Positions 1 to 11,801 of a stretch of DNA of 64,000 bases are shown piece after piece; the first letter of the stretch is position 1, and each line of letters opens with the position of its first letter. Position numbers and translations under genes: made by a program. The DNA comes from Lactuca virosa (Eukaryota > Streptophyta > Magnoliopsida > Asterales > Asteraceae). The notes under the pieces are model-generated. The model had not been told where the DNA came from and made no database searches. It was given only the letters and a program-made list of their open reading frames with translations. The stretch is from NCBI GenBank assembly GCA_928212115.1, contig CAKMRJ010005745.1, forward strand, positions 213,900,620-213,964,619, in the 5' to 3' direction.

Positions 1-461
1 TAAAGCCTTACCCTATTCAGCATCAAAGTCAATCTTTTTTTTTGCTATTTTCACGGACATTCGAAACACATAGGACCATTTTCCTTCGTTTGGTTGAAAC
101 CATAGAAGCTTGAGGTTACTCTATTAATCGGAACTTGGGAGGACAAAGCAATATGTGGGTTTCTTGGGAGTGGGACAGGGTTGATAAAATGGAGAGGAAA
201 AAGATAGTATGTGGGGAGAAATGATCACCAACATTAAATAAAGGGAGGTTAAGTGAATTGAAAAAATTACCCTCACATGTTTTACACGTGAGGCAGTTAA
301 CGACTCCAATTTGACGGAGTGACTCAAAATGATCATCCATTAAAAGTTTTCAAACAACAAGGATCATTCCTAAGACAAAAAAAAAATTAAAGACCAAACT
401 TCATTTTTTAGAAACCACCTGGAGATTTTTGAAGATTTGTCATTAATTAATAATCATAAGA
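1..461. other. Left flank, no gene recognised
   Basis: AT-rich single-copy-looking sequence. Two short overlapping minus-strand reading frames near 116-340 show no recognisable motif and no neighbour that would support them, so I do not call a gene. It ends at the target site of gypsy-1. Confidence 0.5.
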
Positions 462-762
462 TTATTTGTGACAACCCGAAATTTCTAACTTGTGTAACAT
501 TCATATTTATCAGTGTTAGACTCATTTTATTTCCACTTATCACTATTTGGAACCTGTTTTGAGTATTCTAACTCTAGTGAATCAAAGGAATCAGTAATTG
601 GAAGTGTCAGTTTAAATCCTAAACTACCTAGCAACCATAAACCTCCTCAAAAAGGAGTTTACGGTCGAGACCTTGAGTTTACGGTCAGGGTAACCGTAAA
701 CTCATGTAAACCGTAAGCTCGTTTACGGTCAGGTGGACCCCTTTTGGACCGAGAACTCTACA

Positions 763-771
763 CTATATAAA
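763..771 (+). promoter_or_regulatory. TATA box of gypsy-1 5' LTR
   Basis: CTATATAAA followed by a G-run and, about 30 bp downstream, the CT-rich leader at 810-840. This is the expected place for the retrotransposon RNA polymerase II start and the R region. The same box is in the 3' LTR at about 8490-8502. Confidence 0.6.
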
Positions 772-999
772 GGGGTACTTAGCCTTCATTTCACACTTTA
801 AACACTTCAAAGGCGTTCTCTCTCTACCCTCTCTCTACCTTCATCGAATTTGCTCAAGAAATCCTCAAGAACCCGGTGGTGTTTTAGACCGAAAACACCC
901 ATCTGTGTCTTCAAATCGTAAGTATCATCCTCTTATGCTTATGTCTAGTTAGGATTCTTGAGTTTTGCCTTAAATTCGTTACGTTTTCATGAACAAAAG

Positions 1000-1230
1000 G
1001 TGTTTACGGTCTAGTGCATCTTCTTAGACCGTACACCCTTCAATGACTGTAAACATATGGACCGTACACTCTTCAAAGACCGTATATTCATGGACCGTAA
1101 ACCCATGAACCGTAAACCCATGGAACCGTGAACTCCATGACCGTAAGGTCATTGGACCATAAACACAAGGACCGTGAACACAAGGACCGTGAACTCCAAT
1201 GGTCATACCTCTTTGACCGTAAACTTTATA
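1000..1230. repeat. Degenerate CCGTAAAC minisatellite in gypsy-1 LTR
   Basis: About a dozen loosely spaced copies of GACCGTAAAC, GACCGTGAAC or GACCGTACAC variants, alternating with ATGG/CAAGG spacers. Further copies lie at 655-735. The same cluster is present in the 3' LTR at about 8575-8785, so it predates insertion. The spurious 60-aa reading frames over it only read the repeat. Confidence 0.7.
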
Positions 1231-2334
1231 GGGTGGCCATATACCCTAGTTATGCAATCATATGTGATTGTATCCCATAAATCTTAGAGTTTCCTAGCCA
1301 ATAAGGGTGTTACCCTTCTTATTTAGTCGTCTATGCACTAAATTCATACACATACATGTCTATATGTGTTTATTAGGATCATTGTGTGCTCAAGGTTACA
1401 CCTGACACTCTATAATCCTTTTTCCAGCCACATGTCAGAACCACTCACTATAGGTGAGTTCATACCCCTACATTTTCTATGTTTTTAATGTTTTCAAGGG
1501 CGGGGGGGGGGAATACAAGATAAACATAAATGCTTTCAAAACTCATGCAATTCTCATACTTTAACCCTTTTGTACTGTGTTGAGCATAAGGGACGTTTTC
1601 ACTAAAATTGCATAGTTTTACGGACTCGCTATTCACTACGTTATACATGCAAACTGTAATCCGTATAGTTTGGGATTTTCCAAACATAACAAGTATAGAA
1701 ACTTTCACTACTAAACATATACACTAAAACAGAAATAATTTATAGTTTATATCACTACTTTATCATGGTATTCATAACTGTAACTATCACTACATACGAT
1801 ATACATATGGATTTTCACTACGGTTGAACGCTACTACACTACATGTAAACTAGATTGTACGATACTATGAGGCGCTACTTCAATACTGTAATCTTAGGTG
1901 TACAGGGATAAATCCTATCATAGTATAACCAGAGTCTCCTGGAGGGAGAGCGTGAGATTTGTGAATATATCTATTCGGGACTGACAATCCCACACCTGAA
2001 CTGCTAGCTACAGTTTGGCGGGCACGCCTGGGGTGTACAAATGTCATTTAACTCGACGCCTGCAGAACGTTGGAAAGGTCTCTAGTCATATCAAGTATGG
2101 TTATACGACTCACAATATGTATAAATCACTCTTGGTTTACAAACGGTCATTCTTCAACGGTTTTATTTTACTAAATAGAACTAATACACACTACAACTGG
2201 AGAATTCCTAGAGTTCTCAAACAGAATCGCTCATACAATGGTTTCACGTACGAAATACTTATACATCATGATTAGCATTAGCTAGTCACATGAAGTATTA
2301 TTTTCGCATATCGCTATAGTTTTCAGAAATGAAC

Positions 2335-2565
2335 ATTCATGGTTTTATACAGGATTTGCAAACACTACATTCTTACTAAAGAAAATATCGGATTTTCTTG
2401 GAAACATACAGTTATTCATGGTTTTATACGAAATTGCAAACACTACCTTTTCACTAAAGAAAATATCGGATTTTCTTGGAAACATACAGTTATTCATGGT
2501 TTTATACAGAATTGCAACCACTACATTTTCACTAAAGAAAATATCGGATTTTCTTGAAACTATAC
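2335..2565. repeat. 78-79 bp tandem repeat, three copies, in gypsy-1 5' LTR
   Basis: Units start at 2335, 2414 and 2492, each beginning ATTCATGGTTTTATAC and containing ACTAAAGAAAATATCGGA. The third is incomplete. The matching array in the 3' LTR starts at 9885, so the triplication was already present in the source element. Confidence 0.9.
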
Positions 2566-2923
2566 GAACACCTTTACGAACTCATCAATAAGTTTTCATT
2601 ACAAACAACCGCTTATGAACTCACCAGCTTTATGCTGATATTTTTAAAACTGCTTGTATTCTCAGGAAATCAGTAGACAGGTACTTGCTGGATTTTTGAG
2701 AGGCTGGAGCAATAAGAGTTTAATGTTTATACTTTACAAAACTATTTGATGTAATTCAATCAAGTTTCAGACAAAGTTTCAAACTAATGTAATCATTTTC
2801 ATTTAAGTATTCTTTGTAATGGTTGTGTTTCTATGATTGCTATTATTCATTGGTCGTGATGCTACACACGACAACCTCCACCCCAGAACGTTTCCGCCAT
2901 TTTGGTTTTGGGGTGTGACAGAT

Positions 2924-2935
2924 TGGTATCAGAGC
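2924..2935 (+). other. Primer binding site of gypsy-1
   Basis: TGGTATCAGAGC lies three bases after the LTR end. This is the usual complement of the 3' end of plant initiator methionine tRNA, which primes minus-strand DNA synthesis. Confidence 0.9.
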
Positions 2936-3494
2936 CCTTGTTTATAGCGAACTAGTATACCGAACCTTACGTGGTATACAACTATAAACACTTAGGGGCC
3001 TAAGTGCTCTACACTAAAAGTATACTTTCAAAAATATAAGTATTTTTATAAAAAGTATACGAGCATGCACACATAACAGAATTCGTGTCACTATTAGAAC
3101 AAAACAAAAAGTGTTTGGATGATGGGGCACTGCGGTTAAACCTGGGCAGTTATGTAATCATGTCTAGGGTAAATATAGCCTGATCAACTATATTCAGTCG
3201 AGACATGACCAGCATGTGCTTGGGAGTGACTGTAGTGTTACAGCAGGCCTAAAACTTACCAAAATCATCCCACATAAAATACTATAGGAGTATTTTAGCT
3301 AGAGCCAAACCCAGTATGCAGATTCATTTCAAGTGTTGCTACCTCTTCTTTCATAAGCGATAACTTACTTGCATTAGTAACTTTTCTGTGCTTATCGCTT
3401 GGTAGAACACTTTTGTTATCAGGATGAGATATATCTTGTTTCATATATCTTGAGGACTTACCATCCTCTTCTTCCTGATTGTTTCTAGAGAAAG
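2936..3494 (+). other. Gypsy-1 untranslated leader
   Basis: About 560 bp between the primer site and gag. Its first 360 bp resembles the leader of gypsy-3 read on the minus strand (about 59215-59614), including the AAGTATACTTT-type stretch. Unlike gypsy-3 it has no upstream ORF here. Confidence 0.6.
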
Positions 3495-4625
3495 ATGCCT
3501 CCCCGACCAAGACCCATCAGAAGAAACGACAACACTCCGCCACCACCACCACCTCCTCAGTTCGACCCCGTCATGTTTTAGGCAGCAGTTACAGCCGCCG
3601 TGACTGCAGCAATGGCACAAGTGAATGCTGGTGGGGCTGGAGGTGGAACCGACCCACAACGACCAAACGGAAGTCAGGGCCATCAAAAGGAGTGTTCCTA
3701 CAAGGACTTCATGACTACAAAACCCAAGTCCTTCGACCGAAATGGATGTGTCATCGCTGTGACTCGATGGTTTGAGAAGATCGAATCCATCTTCGAAATT
3801 TGCGCCTGTTCCGAAGCAAACAAGGTGAAGTTTGCCGCCTGCACTTTCACCGATAGAGCTTTGACCTGGTGGAATGGTCGAGTCAAAACCCTAACCCTGC
3901 CGGTGGCAAATGCCATGGGTTGGGAAAGACTAAAGGAACTCATGCTTGCGGAATACTGACCGAGGGGCGAAGTGCAAAAGTTGGAGTACGAACTCTAGAA
4001 TTTGAAGACGAAGGGTTCTGACATCGCTGCCTACACCGCTAGATTCTGTGATCTGGCTCTCCTCTGTCCGGCAATGGTCACCCCGGAAAGCAAGAAAATC
4101 GAGAGGTACATTTGGGGATTGACGCAACCAACCAAGGGGAATGTCTTGGCTGCTAGACCGGCTACATTTGAAAGCGCCAAGGATTTGGCACAGACTCTGA
4201 TCGATTATGGAATCGATCTGGACGAGGTGGCAGCTGTTTCTGAGCCACAAAAGGAAAGTGGTGGGAAGAAGAAGAAATCATGGAACAAGCAGAAGGGTCA
4301 GTCTTCACAGGAGCCCTCCAAGAAACAACAAACAGTGGCAGTTCATGCTGTTACTGCTCCTGCTCCTGCTCCAACTGCTGCTCCGACCACCCAAGCTCCT
4401 ACCGGTGGTTATTCAGGGAAACTACCTCTGTGCAACAAGTGTAACTTCCATCATCACGGACCCTGTCGTGAGTTGAGTTGCAACAACTGTGGAAGGAAGG
4501 GGCACACAGCTCGATACTGTAAGGTACCAGCCCAACCCACCAACCAGGCTCTGGGAGCGGGCGTTGGTCAAGCTTGCTATGGATGTGGAGAAGTTAGGCA
4601 CTTCAGGAGAAACTGCCCCAAGGCG
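3495..4625 (+). pseudogene. gag: Gypsy-1 gag (broken)
   Basis: Gag forms the virus-like particle and binds RNA. The ATG at 3495 starts a basic, proline-rich N-terminus (about 20 residues in, a run of seven prolines). A Ty3-type capsid domain follows, with the conserved tryptophan-rich stretch LTWWNGRVKTL at about 3860-3895. Two CCHC-type zinc knuckles follow at about 4470-4520 and 4575-4620; in the second the usual glycine-histidine spacing is altered (CGEVRHFRRNC). In-frame stops occur at 3579 (TAG), 3957 (TGA) and 3996 (TAG); the same frame is open before, between and after them, so these are point mutations rather than frameshifts. TAG at 3579 fits an original CAG and TAG at 3996 an original TGG. 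Confidence 0.9.
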
Positions 4626-6620
4626 ACAGTTGGTGGCAATACAGGAAGAGTTCTGGCGATGGTCCAGGAGGAAGCGGTCGCTGATCCTACCGTTGTTACG
4701 GGTACGTTCCTCCTCAACAACTCTTATGCATGCATTCTTTTCGATTCTGGTGCGGAGAGAAGTTTTGTTAGCCATGCATTCATACATCTTCTCAAACATA
4801 AACCCCAACCGCTAACCGAAACATTTACCGTCGAGATGGCTAACGGCGAGAAAGAGAGCACTAACGACAGATTCGTAGGCTGTACTCTTAACCTAGGCAA
4901 TCATTCCTTTCCCATCGATCTTCTGCCAGACTCTATTAAAAGTTTCGATGTCATCATCGGCATGGATTGGTTGAGCCCCAATCGTGCTGATATCCTTTGT
5001 TACGTCAAAGCGATCCGTCTTAATCTTCCCTTTGGTGAAGATCTCATGGTTTGTGGTGATAAACTCAGTTCGAGCCTTCGTATCATTTCATGCATCAAGG
5101 CCCAAAAGTATCTGCGGAAGGAGTGCCATGCATTGCTAGCTCATGTTGTCGACGAGACGCAAAAAGTTAAAGACCTCGAGAGCATCCCCGAAGTCTGTAA
5201 CTTCCCTGATGTTTTCCCCGAAGATCTCCCAGGAATCCCACCCGAGCGCCAAGTCGAGTTTCGTATCGACTTAGTCCCCGGAGCTACCCCCGTAGCTAAA
5301 TCCCCATATCGCCTAGCGCCGGCAGAAATGCAAGAGTTATCCAGCCAGCTCAATGAGCAGCTCAGCAAAGGATTCATCAGACCGAGTTCCTCGCCCTGGG
5401 GAGCCCCGATCTTGTTCGTGAAGAAGAAAGATGGATCTTTTCGGATGTGCATCGACTACCGAGAGCTGAACAAGCTTACCATCAAGAACCGTTATCCCCT
5501 ACCCAGAATCGACGACCTCTTTGATCAACTTCAGGGAGCCAGTTATTTCTCCAAGATAGACCTAAGATCAGGGTACCATCAGTTACGAGTTCATGAGAAT
5601 GATGTTCCCAAGACAGCATTCCAAACTCGTTACGGGCACTATGAGTTCGTAGTAATGCCCTTCGGTCTAACCAACGCACCGGCAGTATTCATGGACCTGA
5701 TGAATCGGCAGCATTCCGAACTCGTTACGGGTACTATGAGTTCGTAGTAATGCCCTTTGGTCTAACCAACACAAAGGCAGTATTCATGGACCTGATGAAT
5801 CGGGTGTGCCGCCCTTTCCTAGACAATTTCGTGATCGTGTTCATCGATGATATACTTGTTTTATTCGCGGAGCGAGGATGATCATAAACAACACTTGAGG
5901 CAGGTACTCGAAACACTAAGGGTGGAGAAACTATATGCAAAATTGTCAAAGTGTGAGTTTTGGATCAGGAAGGTAACTTTCCTTGGTCACGTGGTTAGCA
6001 AGGAAGGCATACACGTGGACCCTTCCAAAATCAAAGCGATTGAGAATTGGTCTGCACCACAGACGCCCACAGAAATCCGGCAATTCTTGGGTCTCGCAGG
6101 CTATTATCGCAGGTTCATCCAGAACTTCTCCAGAATCGCTAAGCCTTTAACTACCCTGACACAGAAAGGTGTAACCTTTAGTTGGGGAGTCAAGCAAGAC
6201 ACTGCGTTCCAAACATTGAAGCAGGCCTGATGCAGCGCACCTATCTTGTCCCTGCCCGAAGGGACGGAAGATTTCGTTGTCTACTGTGATGCATCCAATC
6301 AGGCGTAGGCTGTGTGCTCATGCAACGAGGAAAGGTTATCGCCTATGCCTCGAGGCAGTTGAAAACACATGAAGTCAATTACACAACTCACGATCTAGAA
6401 TTGGGAGTAGTGGTCTTTGCATTAAAGATCTGGACACACTATCTCTACGGAACCAAGTGCACCATTTTCACCGACCATAAGAGCTTGCAACATATCTTTG
6501 ATCAGAAGGAGCTAAACATGAGATAGTGGCGATGGGTAGAGCTACTCACTGACTACGAGTGCGAAATTCGCTACCATCCTGGCAAGGCCAATGTGGTGGC
6601 AGATGCCCTCAGCCGCAAGG
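4626..6620 (+). pseudogene. pol: Gypsy-1 protease, reverse transcriptase and RNase H (broken)
   Basis: Continues in frame from gag. The aspartic protease has FDSGAERSF at about 4740-4765. RT follows, with FPDVFPEDLPGIPP (about 5200-5240), SSPWGAPILFVKKKDGSFR (about 5390-5440), RMCIDYRELN, the PLPRIDDLFDQL stretch and the FIDD catalytic box at about 5840. RNase H has VYCDASNQ (about 6280) and FTDHKSL (about 6470). A 95-bp tandem duplication (5614-5803) shifts the frame inside RT and truncates the open frame at 5747. An extra T at about 5857 restores it. A 1-bp loss near 6303 shifts it again. Stops lie at 6228 (TGA) and 6524 (TAG, from CAG). Confidence 0.9.
5614..5803 (+). repeat. 95-bp tandem duplication inside gypsy-1 RT
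   Basis: Two direct copies, 5614-5708 and 5709-5803, both starting CAGCATTCC and ending ATGAATCGG. They differ at a few bases. Since 95 is not a multiple of three, the duplication destroys the RT frame just before the catalytic FIDD box. Confidence 0.95.
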
Positions 6621-8134
6621 AGTATGCAGGTCGTAGAGTGAAGGCACTGACCATGACTATCCATTCCCATTTATCCGCGCAAATCAAGGAGGCTCAGCTG
6701 GAAGCCTTAAAACCAGAGAACATGCCGGGTGAAGCCTTGAGAGGAATGGAAAAGAACCTAGGGATCAAGGGAGACGGAGTCTATTATTTCATGGACCGGA
6801 TCTGGACCCCAAAGTTTGGTGGTTACAGAGAGGTTGTCATGAACGAAGCTCACAATACCAGATACACTGTCCACCCACGATCGGACAAGATGTACCTTGA
6901 TCTCAAGAAACTATATTGGTGGCCAAACATGAAAGCAGAGATCGCTACCTTTGTGGGCAAGTGCCTGACTTGCGCCAAGGTGAAGGTCGAATATCAGAAG
7001 CCCTCGGGTCTACTCCACCAGCCGAATATACCTGAGTGGAAGTGGGAGAGGATTACTATGGATTTCATCACTAAATTACCCAGATCTCCGAGTGGGCACG
7101 ACGTCATCTGGGTGATTGTCGATCGGTTGACTAAATCCGCCCACTTCCTTCCAATCAAAGAAAATTTCAAGATGGAGAGGCTCACGCGGATCTACATTCG
7201 AGAAATAGTTCGCCTTCATGGGGTACCTGTATCCATTATCTCCGACCGAGATAACAGGTTCACCTCGAGATTTTGGAAATCGCTATAGAACGCCCTTGGG
7301 ACTAAGCTGGATATGAGCACAGCTTATCATCCTCAGACAAATGGACAGAGTGAGAGAACAATTCAGACATTGGAAGATATGTTGAGAGCCTGCGTTATCG
7401 ACTTCGGCACGTCATGGGACACTCATCTTCCTTTGGTTGAATTTTCCTACAACAACAGCTACCATACCAGGATCAAGGCTGCACCATTTGAAGCTCTCTA
7501 TGGCCGTAAGTGCAGATCCCCTCTGTGTTGGGCTGAAGTGGGTGACACGCAGCTAGCCAAGGGTCAAGTCCCTAATAGCACTCTCACTGGTCCTGAGATC
7601 ATCCGAGAGACGACAGAAAATATCATACAAATCCGAGAATGACTGAAGGCCTCACGAGATAGACAAAAGAGCTACGCCGATAAACGACGAAAACCCTTGG
7701 AGTTCCAGGTTGGAGACCGTGTCCTATTAAAGGTCTCACACTGGAAAGGCATGATACGCTTTGGAAAGCGTGGAAAGCTAAATCCAAGATAAATAGGACC
7801 CTTCGAGATCCTCGCTAGGATCGGTCCCGTAGCCTACAAACTTCGTTTACCTCAAGAACTTAGTAACATTCATCCTGTCTTTCACGTTTCGAATCTTAAC
7901 AAATGCTTATCCGATGAAACCCTTGTGGTCCCTCTCGATGAGATCGAAATCAACGAGAACCTCAACTTTGTGGAAGAACCAGTCGAAATCATGGATAGAG
8001 AAATCAAACGAACGAAACAAAGTCGCATCGCGATAGTGAAGGTTCGCTGGAATGCCAAGCGGGGACCTGAATTCACTTGGGAGCGCGAAGATCAGATGAA
8101 ACAGAAGTATCCACATCTATTTCCTAATTCATGA
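6621..8134 (+). pseudogene. pol: Gypsy-1 integrase with chromodomain-like C-terminus (broken)
   Basis: Integrase inserts the cDNA. Visible are a zinc-binding region (CLTCAKVK at about 6965), the DDE core (MDFITKLP at about 7060, IVDRLTKSAHFLP at about 7115, SDRDNRFTSRFW at about 7245, and STAYHPQTNGQSERTIQTL at about 7315-7370), and a C-terminal module with GDRVLLKVS (about 7710), IHPVFHVSNL (about 7870) and a final chromodomain-like segment VRWNAKRGPEFTWE (about 8040-8085), which in chromoviruses directs targeting. Stops at 7286 (TAG), 7640 (TGA) and 7790 (TAA) interrupt one constant frame. The terminal codon is at about 8132. Confidence 0.9.
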
Positions 8135-8177
8135 TTTGTATTCTACGTTCGAATTTCGGGACGAAATTCACTCTAAC

Positions 8178-8187
8178 GGGGGGATGA
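8178..8187 (+). other. Polypurine tract of gypsy-1
   Basis: A GGGGGGATGA purine-rich run immediately before the 3' LTR; it primes plus-strand synthesis. Confidence 0.8.
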
Positions 8188-10462
8188 TGTGACCACCCAA
8201 AATTTCTAACTTGTATAACATTCATATTTATCAGTGTTAGACTCATTTTGTTTCCAGTTATCACTGTTTGGAACCTGTTTTGAGTATTCTAACTCTAGTG
8301 AATCAAAGGAATCAGTAATTGGAAGTGTCAGTTTAAATCCTAAACTACCTAGCAACCGTAAACCTCCTCAAAAAGGAGTTTACGGTCGAGACCTTGAGTT
8401 TACGGTCAGGGTAACCGTAAACTCATGTAAACCGTAAGCTCGTTTACGGTCAGGTGGACCCCTTTTGGACCGAGAACTCTACCCTATATAAAGGGGTACT
8501 TATGTCTAGTTAGGATTCTTGAGTTTTGCCATAAATTCGTTACTTTTTCATGAACAAAAGGTGTTTACGGTCTAGTGTATCTTCCTAGACCGTACACCCT
8601 TCAATGACCGTAAACACATGGACCGTACACACTTCAAAGACCGTATATTCGTGGGCCGTAAACCCATGAACTGTAAACCCATGGAACCGTGAACTCCATG
8701 ACCGTAAGGTGATTGGACCGTAAACACAAGGATCGTGAACACAAGGACCGTGAACTCCAATGGTCATACCTCTTTGACCGTAAACTCTATAGGGTGGCCA
8801 TATACCCTAGTTATGCAATCATATGTGATTGTATCCCATAAATCTTAGAGTTTCCTAGCCAATAAGGGTGTTACCCTTCTTATTTAGTCGTCTATGCACT
8901 AAATTCATACACATACATGTCTATATGTCTTTATTAGGATCATTGTGTGCTCAAGGTTACACCTGACACTCTACAATCCTTTTTCATGCCACACGTCAGA
9001 ACCACTCACTACAGGTGAGTTCATACCCCTACATTTTCTATGTTTTTAATGTTTTCAGGGGGGATACAAGCTAAACATAAATGCTTTCAAAACTCATGCA
9101 ATTTTCATACTTTAACCCTTTTGTACTGTGTTGAGCATAAGGGTCGTTTTCACTAAAATTGCATAGTTTTCCGGACTCGCTATTCACTACGTTATACATG
9201 TAAACTATAATCGGTATAGTTTGGATTTTCTAAACATAACAAGTATAGAAACTTTCACTATTAAACATATACACTAAAACAGAAATAATTTACAGTTTAT
9301 ATCACTACTTTATCATGGTATTCATAACTGTAATTATCATTACATACGGCATACATACGGATTTTCACTACGGTTGAACGCTACTACACTACATGTAAAC
9401 TAGATTGTACGATACTGTGAGGCGCTACTTCAACACTGTACTCTTAGGTGTACAGGAATAAATCCTATCATAGTATAACCAGAGTCTCCTGGAGGGAGAG
9501 CGTGAGATTTGTGAATAGATATATTCGGGACTGACAATCCCACACCTGAACTGCTAGCTACAGTTTGGCGGGCACGCCTGGGGTGTACAAATGTCATTTA
9601 ACTCGACGCCTGAAGAACGTTGGAAAGGTCTCTAGTCATATCAAGTATGGTTATACGACTCACAATATGTATAAATCACTCTTGGTTTACAAACGGTCAT
9701 TCTTCAACGGTTTTATTTTACTAAATAGAACTAATACACACTACAAATGGAGAATTCCCAGAGTTCTTAAATAGAATCGCTCATACAATGGTTTCACGTA
9801 CGAAATACTTATACATCATGATGAGCATTAGCTAGTCACATGAAGTATTATTTTCGCATATCGCTATAGTTTTCAGAAATGAACATTCATGGTTTTATAC
9901 AGGATTTGCAAACACTACATTCTCACTAAAGAAAATATCGGATTTTCTTGGAAACATACAGTTATTCATGGTTTTATACGGAATTGCAAACACTACCTTT
10001 TCACTAAAGAAAATATCGGATTTTCTTGGAAACATACAGTTATTCATGGTTTTATACAGAATTGCAACCACTACATTTTCACTAAAGAAAATATCGGACT
10101 TTTCTTGAACCTATACGAACACCTTTACGAACTCATCAACAAGTTTTCATTACAAACAACCGCTTATGAACTCACCAGCTTTATGCTGATATTTTTAAAA
10201 CTGCTTGTATTCTCAGGAAATCAGTAGACAAGTACTTGCTGGATTTTTGAGAGGCTGGAGCAATAAGAGTTTAATGTTTATACTTTACAAAACTATTTGA
10301 TGTAATTCAATCAAGTTTCAGACAAAGTTTCAAACTGATGTAATCATTTTCATTTAAGTATTCACTATAATGGTTGTGTTGCTATGATTGCTATTATTCA
10401 TTGGTCATGATGCTACTCCATGACGTCCTCCGTTTCCGCCATTTCGGTTTTGGGGTGTGACA
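8188..10462 (+). repeat. Gypsy-1 3' LTR
   Basis: Starts TGTGACCACCC and ends GGGGTGTGACA, followed by the second TTATT. It is 2275 bp, closely matching the 5' LTR except for the missing 160 bp at about 8500 (equivalent to 781-940) and scattered substitutions. It carries its own 78-bp repeat array (from 9885). Confidence 0.95.
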
Positions 10463-10467
10463 TTATT

Positions 10468-10782
10468 ATAAATATGAAAAAATTAATTTTTATTATGAGT
10501 GCAATGTTAACTTTTTTCAAATGCAAACTTTCTTTTAAAAACAATTTTCACTAGAATATTAACAATTATTTTATAATTTCTAAAATATACTTTTATTATT
10601 TATAATTAAAGAATATTCTCTAAAATATTAATACAAATTTAACAAATTTAATTTAATTAATACATCATCATTAAAATATATTATAAAAAGGAGGGAAAGT
10701 AATAATTTGGTTGTAGCTCAAGCTATTGCAATATTAACAAAATTCAAAATTGATGCATTTCCTATCCTAAATTTAAGATGTT
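10468..10782. other. AT-rich spacer, nothing recognised
   Basis: Low-complexity AT-rich sequence right of gypsy-1. No frame, repeat or motif that I can support. Confidence 0.5.
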
Positions 10783-11224
10783 GGGCTTGAAATAACTTTT
10801 GACAAATAAGCTTATTAAGGAGAAGTCTTTTCGTAACAACTTATTGATTTATTGGCCTTTTAAAAATCCAGTAACTCAAAAAAATATTTGTCAATTTCCA
10901 AAATAATTTTCAAAATAATTTTTTTTTCATTAGCTTATAAAAGCTTTAAAAAAATGAGATTTGAAAAGTATGTAAAACTTGAGTTTTTGAAACTTCTTTT
11001 AGCCTTTTAATCATAATAGCTAAAAAAAATGAGATTTTAAACAAACACATTTTAACTAATTGACATATTAACTTTTACAACCACAAAATCTAATTCAAAC
11101 ATTTAAAAATAAAAAAAAATAAAAAAATAAAAAAAAAAAAAAAACTCATTTTACCACTACGATAAGTCAAAAAACACTTTTGTCCAAAATGATTTTTGGA
11201 GTTCAAAAAGCAATCTCAAACCCC
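10783..11224. mobile_element. MITE-like element with inverted ends (candidate)
   Basis: The left end (GGGCTTGAAATAACTTTTGAC) and the reverse complement of the right end (GGGGTTTGAGATTGCTTTTT) match at most positions. No coding capacity, size about 440 bp, AT-rich interior with poly-A. No clear target duplication is visible, so boundaries are approximate. A hAT-type MITE would fit. Confidence 0.4.
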
Positions 11225-11313
11225 TAACTTGCTAGCTATGAAAGGCTTGCAAAATAATTTGTGGGCCCACTAATCACTAACTTCATATTTTATTAATGAT
11301 TTTTTAATGTAAT

Positions 11314-11316
<3 letters not shown>

Positions 11317-11361
<45 letters not shown>
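11317..11361. repeat. (TA)n microsatellite
   Basis: Uninterrupted TA dinucleotide run of about 44 bp, immediately left of an inverted-repeat structure. Confidence 0.95.
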
Positions 11362-11364
<3 letters not shown>

Positions 11365-11706
11365 GGACGTGTGTGGACAATGTTGTAGGTTGTTTGATAA
11401 TGTAAATATGTTTAACCTAACATAAATATCGTCATTACCATGCATTCTCACTAATTCTTATTCATTTTTGTTCTCACACTCTTTTTCACTCATTCTCACA
11501 TTCCTAAAGAATACGATTATCAAGAACACATTTGGACAGCATGAGAATCATAAAAATTCCATATTACCCTTATATACGATTTAATTAGTGAAATGCATGT
11601 TAATGATAATAGTTATGTGAGGTTGAATGTATTCATATTACCAAACAACAAATTCTCTTACTTATTCTCATAGAATAGCGTTGTCCACACGTCAGCACAA
11701 TAGATG
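11361..11706. mobile_element. Foldback/MITE-like element between two microsatellites (candidate)
   Basis: Two nested inverted repeats. Outer: GACGTGTGTGGACAATG at about 11367 against GACGTGTGGACAACG as the reverse complement at about 11680. Inner: GTTGTTTGATAATGTAAATA at 11389 against TTGTTTGGTAATATGAATAC as the reverse complement ending near 11649. No coding capacity. Microsatellites abut both sides. No target duplication identified. Confidence 0.45.
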
Positions 11707-11725
11707 TTCATCCACTTATGAACCT

Positions 11726-11726
<1 letters not shown>

Positions 11727-11801
<75 letters not shown>

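Larger units (their letters stand above)
467..2920 (+). repeat. Gypsy-1 5' LTR
   Basis: Begins TGTGACAACCCG and ends GGGGTGTGACA, directly followed by the primer binding site. It is 2454 bp, longer than its partner because it keeps 160 bp (781-940) missing from the 3' LTR. It carries a TATA box, many copies of a CCGTAAAC-type short motif between about 655 and 1230, a G-run near 1498-1512, and a 78-bp tandem repeat near its end. Confidence 0.95.
467..10462 (+). mobile_element. Gypsy-1: complete Ty3/gypsy chromovirus LTR retrotransposon
   Basis: A full retrotransposon with TG...CA long terminal repeats, a methionine-tRNA-type primer binding site, gag-pol in the order gag, protease, RT, RNase H, integrase, chromodomain-like tail, and a G-rich polypurine tract. 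The 5-bp target duplication TTATT lies at 462-466 and 10463-10467, so both ends are original. The domain order with integrase after RNase H defines Ty3/gypsy. The C-terminal chromodomain-like segment and long LTRs suggest a Tekay/Del-type chromovirus (inference). The coding region is broken at many points, so the copy cannot move by itself. Gypsy-3 further right is a relative. Confidence 0.95.

Noticed and set aside
1000..1230. CRISPR-like spaced repeats in gypsy-1 LTR
   Set aside because: Repeats are short, irregular and diverged, spacers are not unique, and the array lies in an LTR of a plant retrotransposon, duplicated in the other LTR.
2921..2940. tRNA-like sequence GGTATCAGAGC after several LTRs
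   Set aside because: These are primer binding sites complementary to a tRNA 3' end, not tRNA genes; no cloverleaf around them.
3295..3510. 71-aa minus-strand frame in the gypsy-1 leader
   Set aside because: Antisense to leader and gag start, no motif, absent in gypsy-3.
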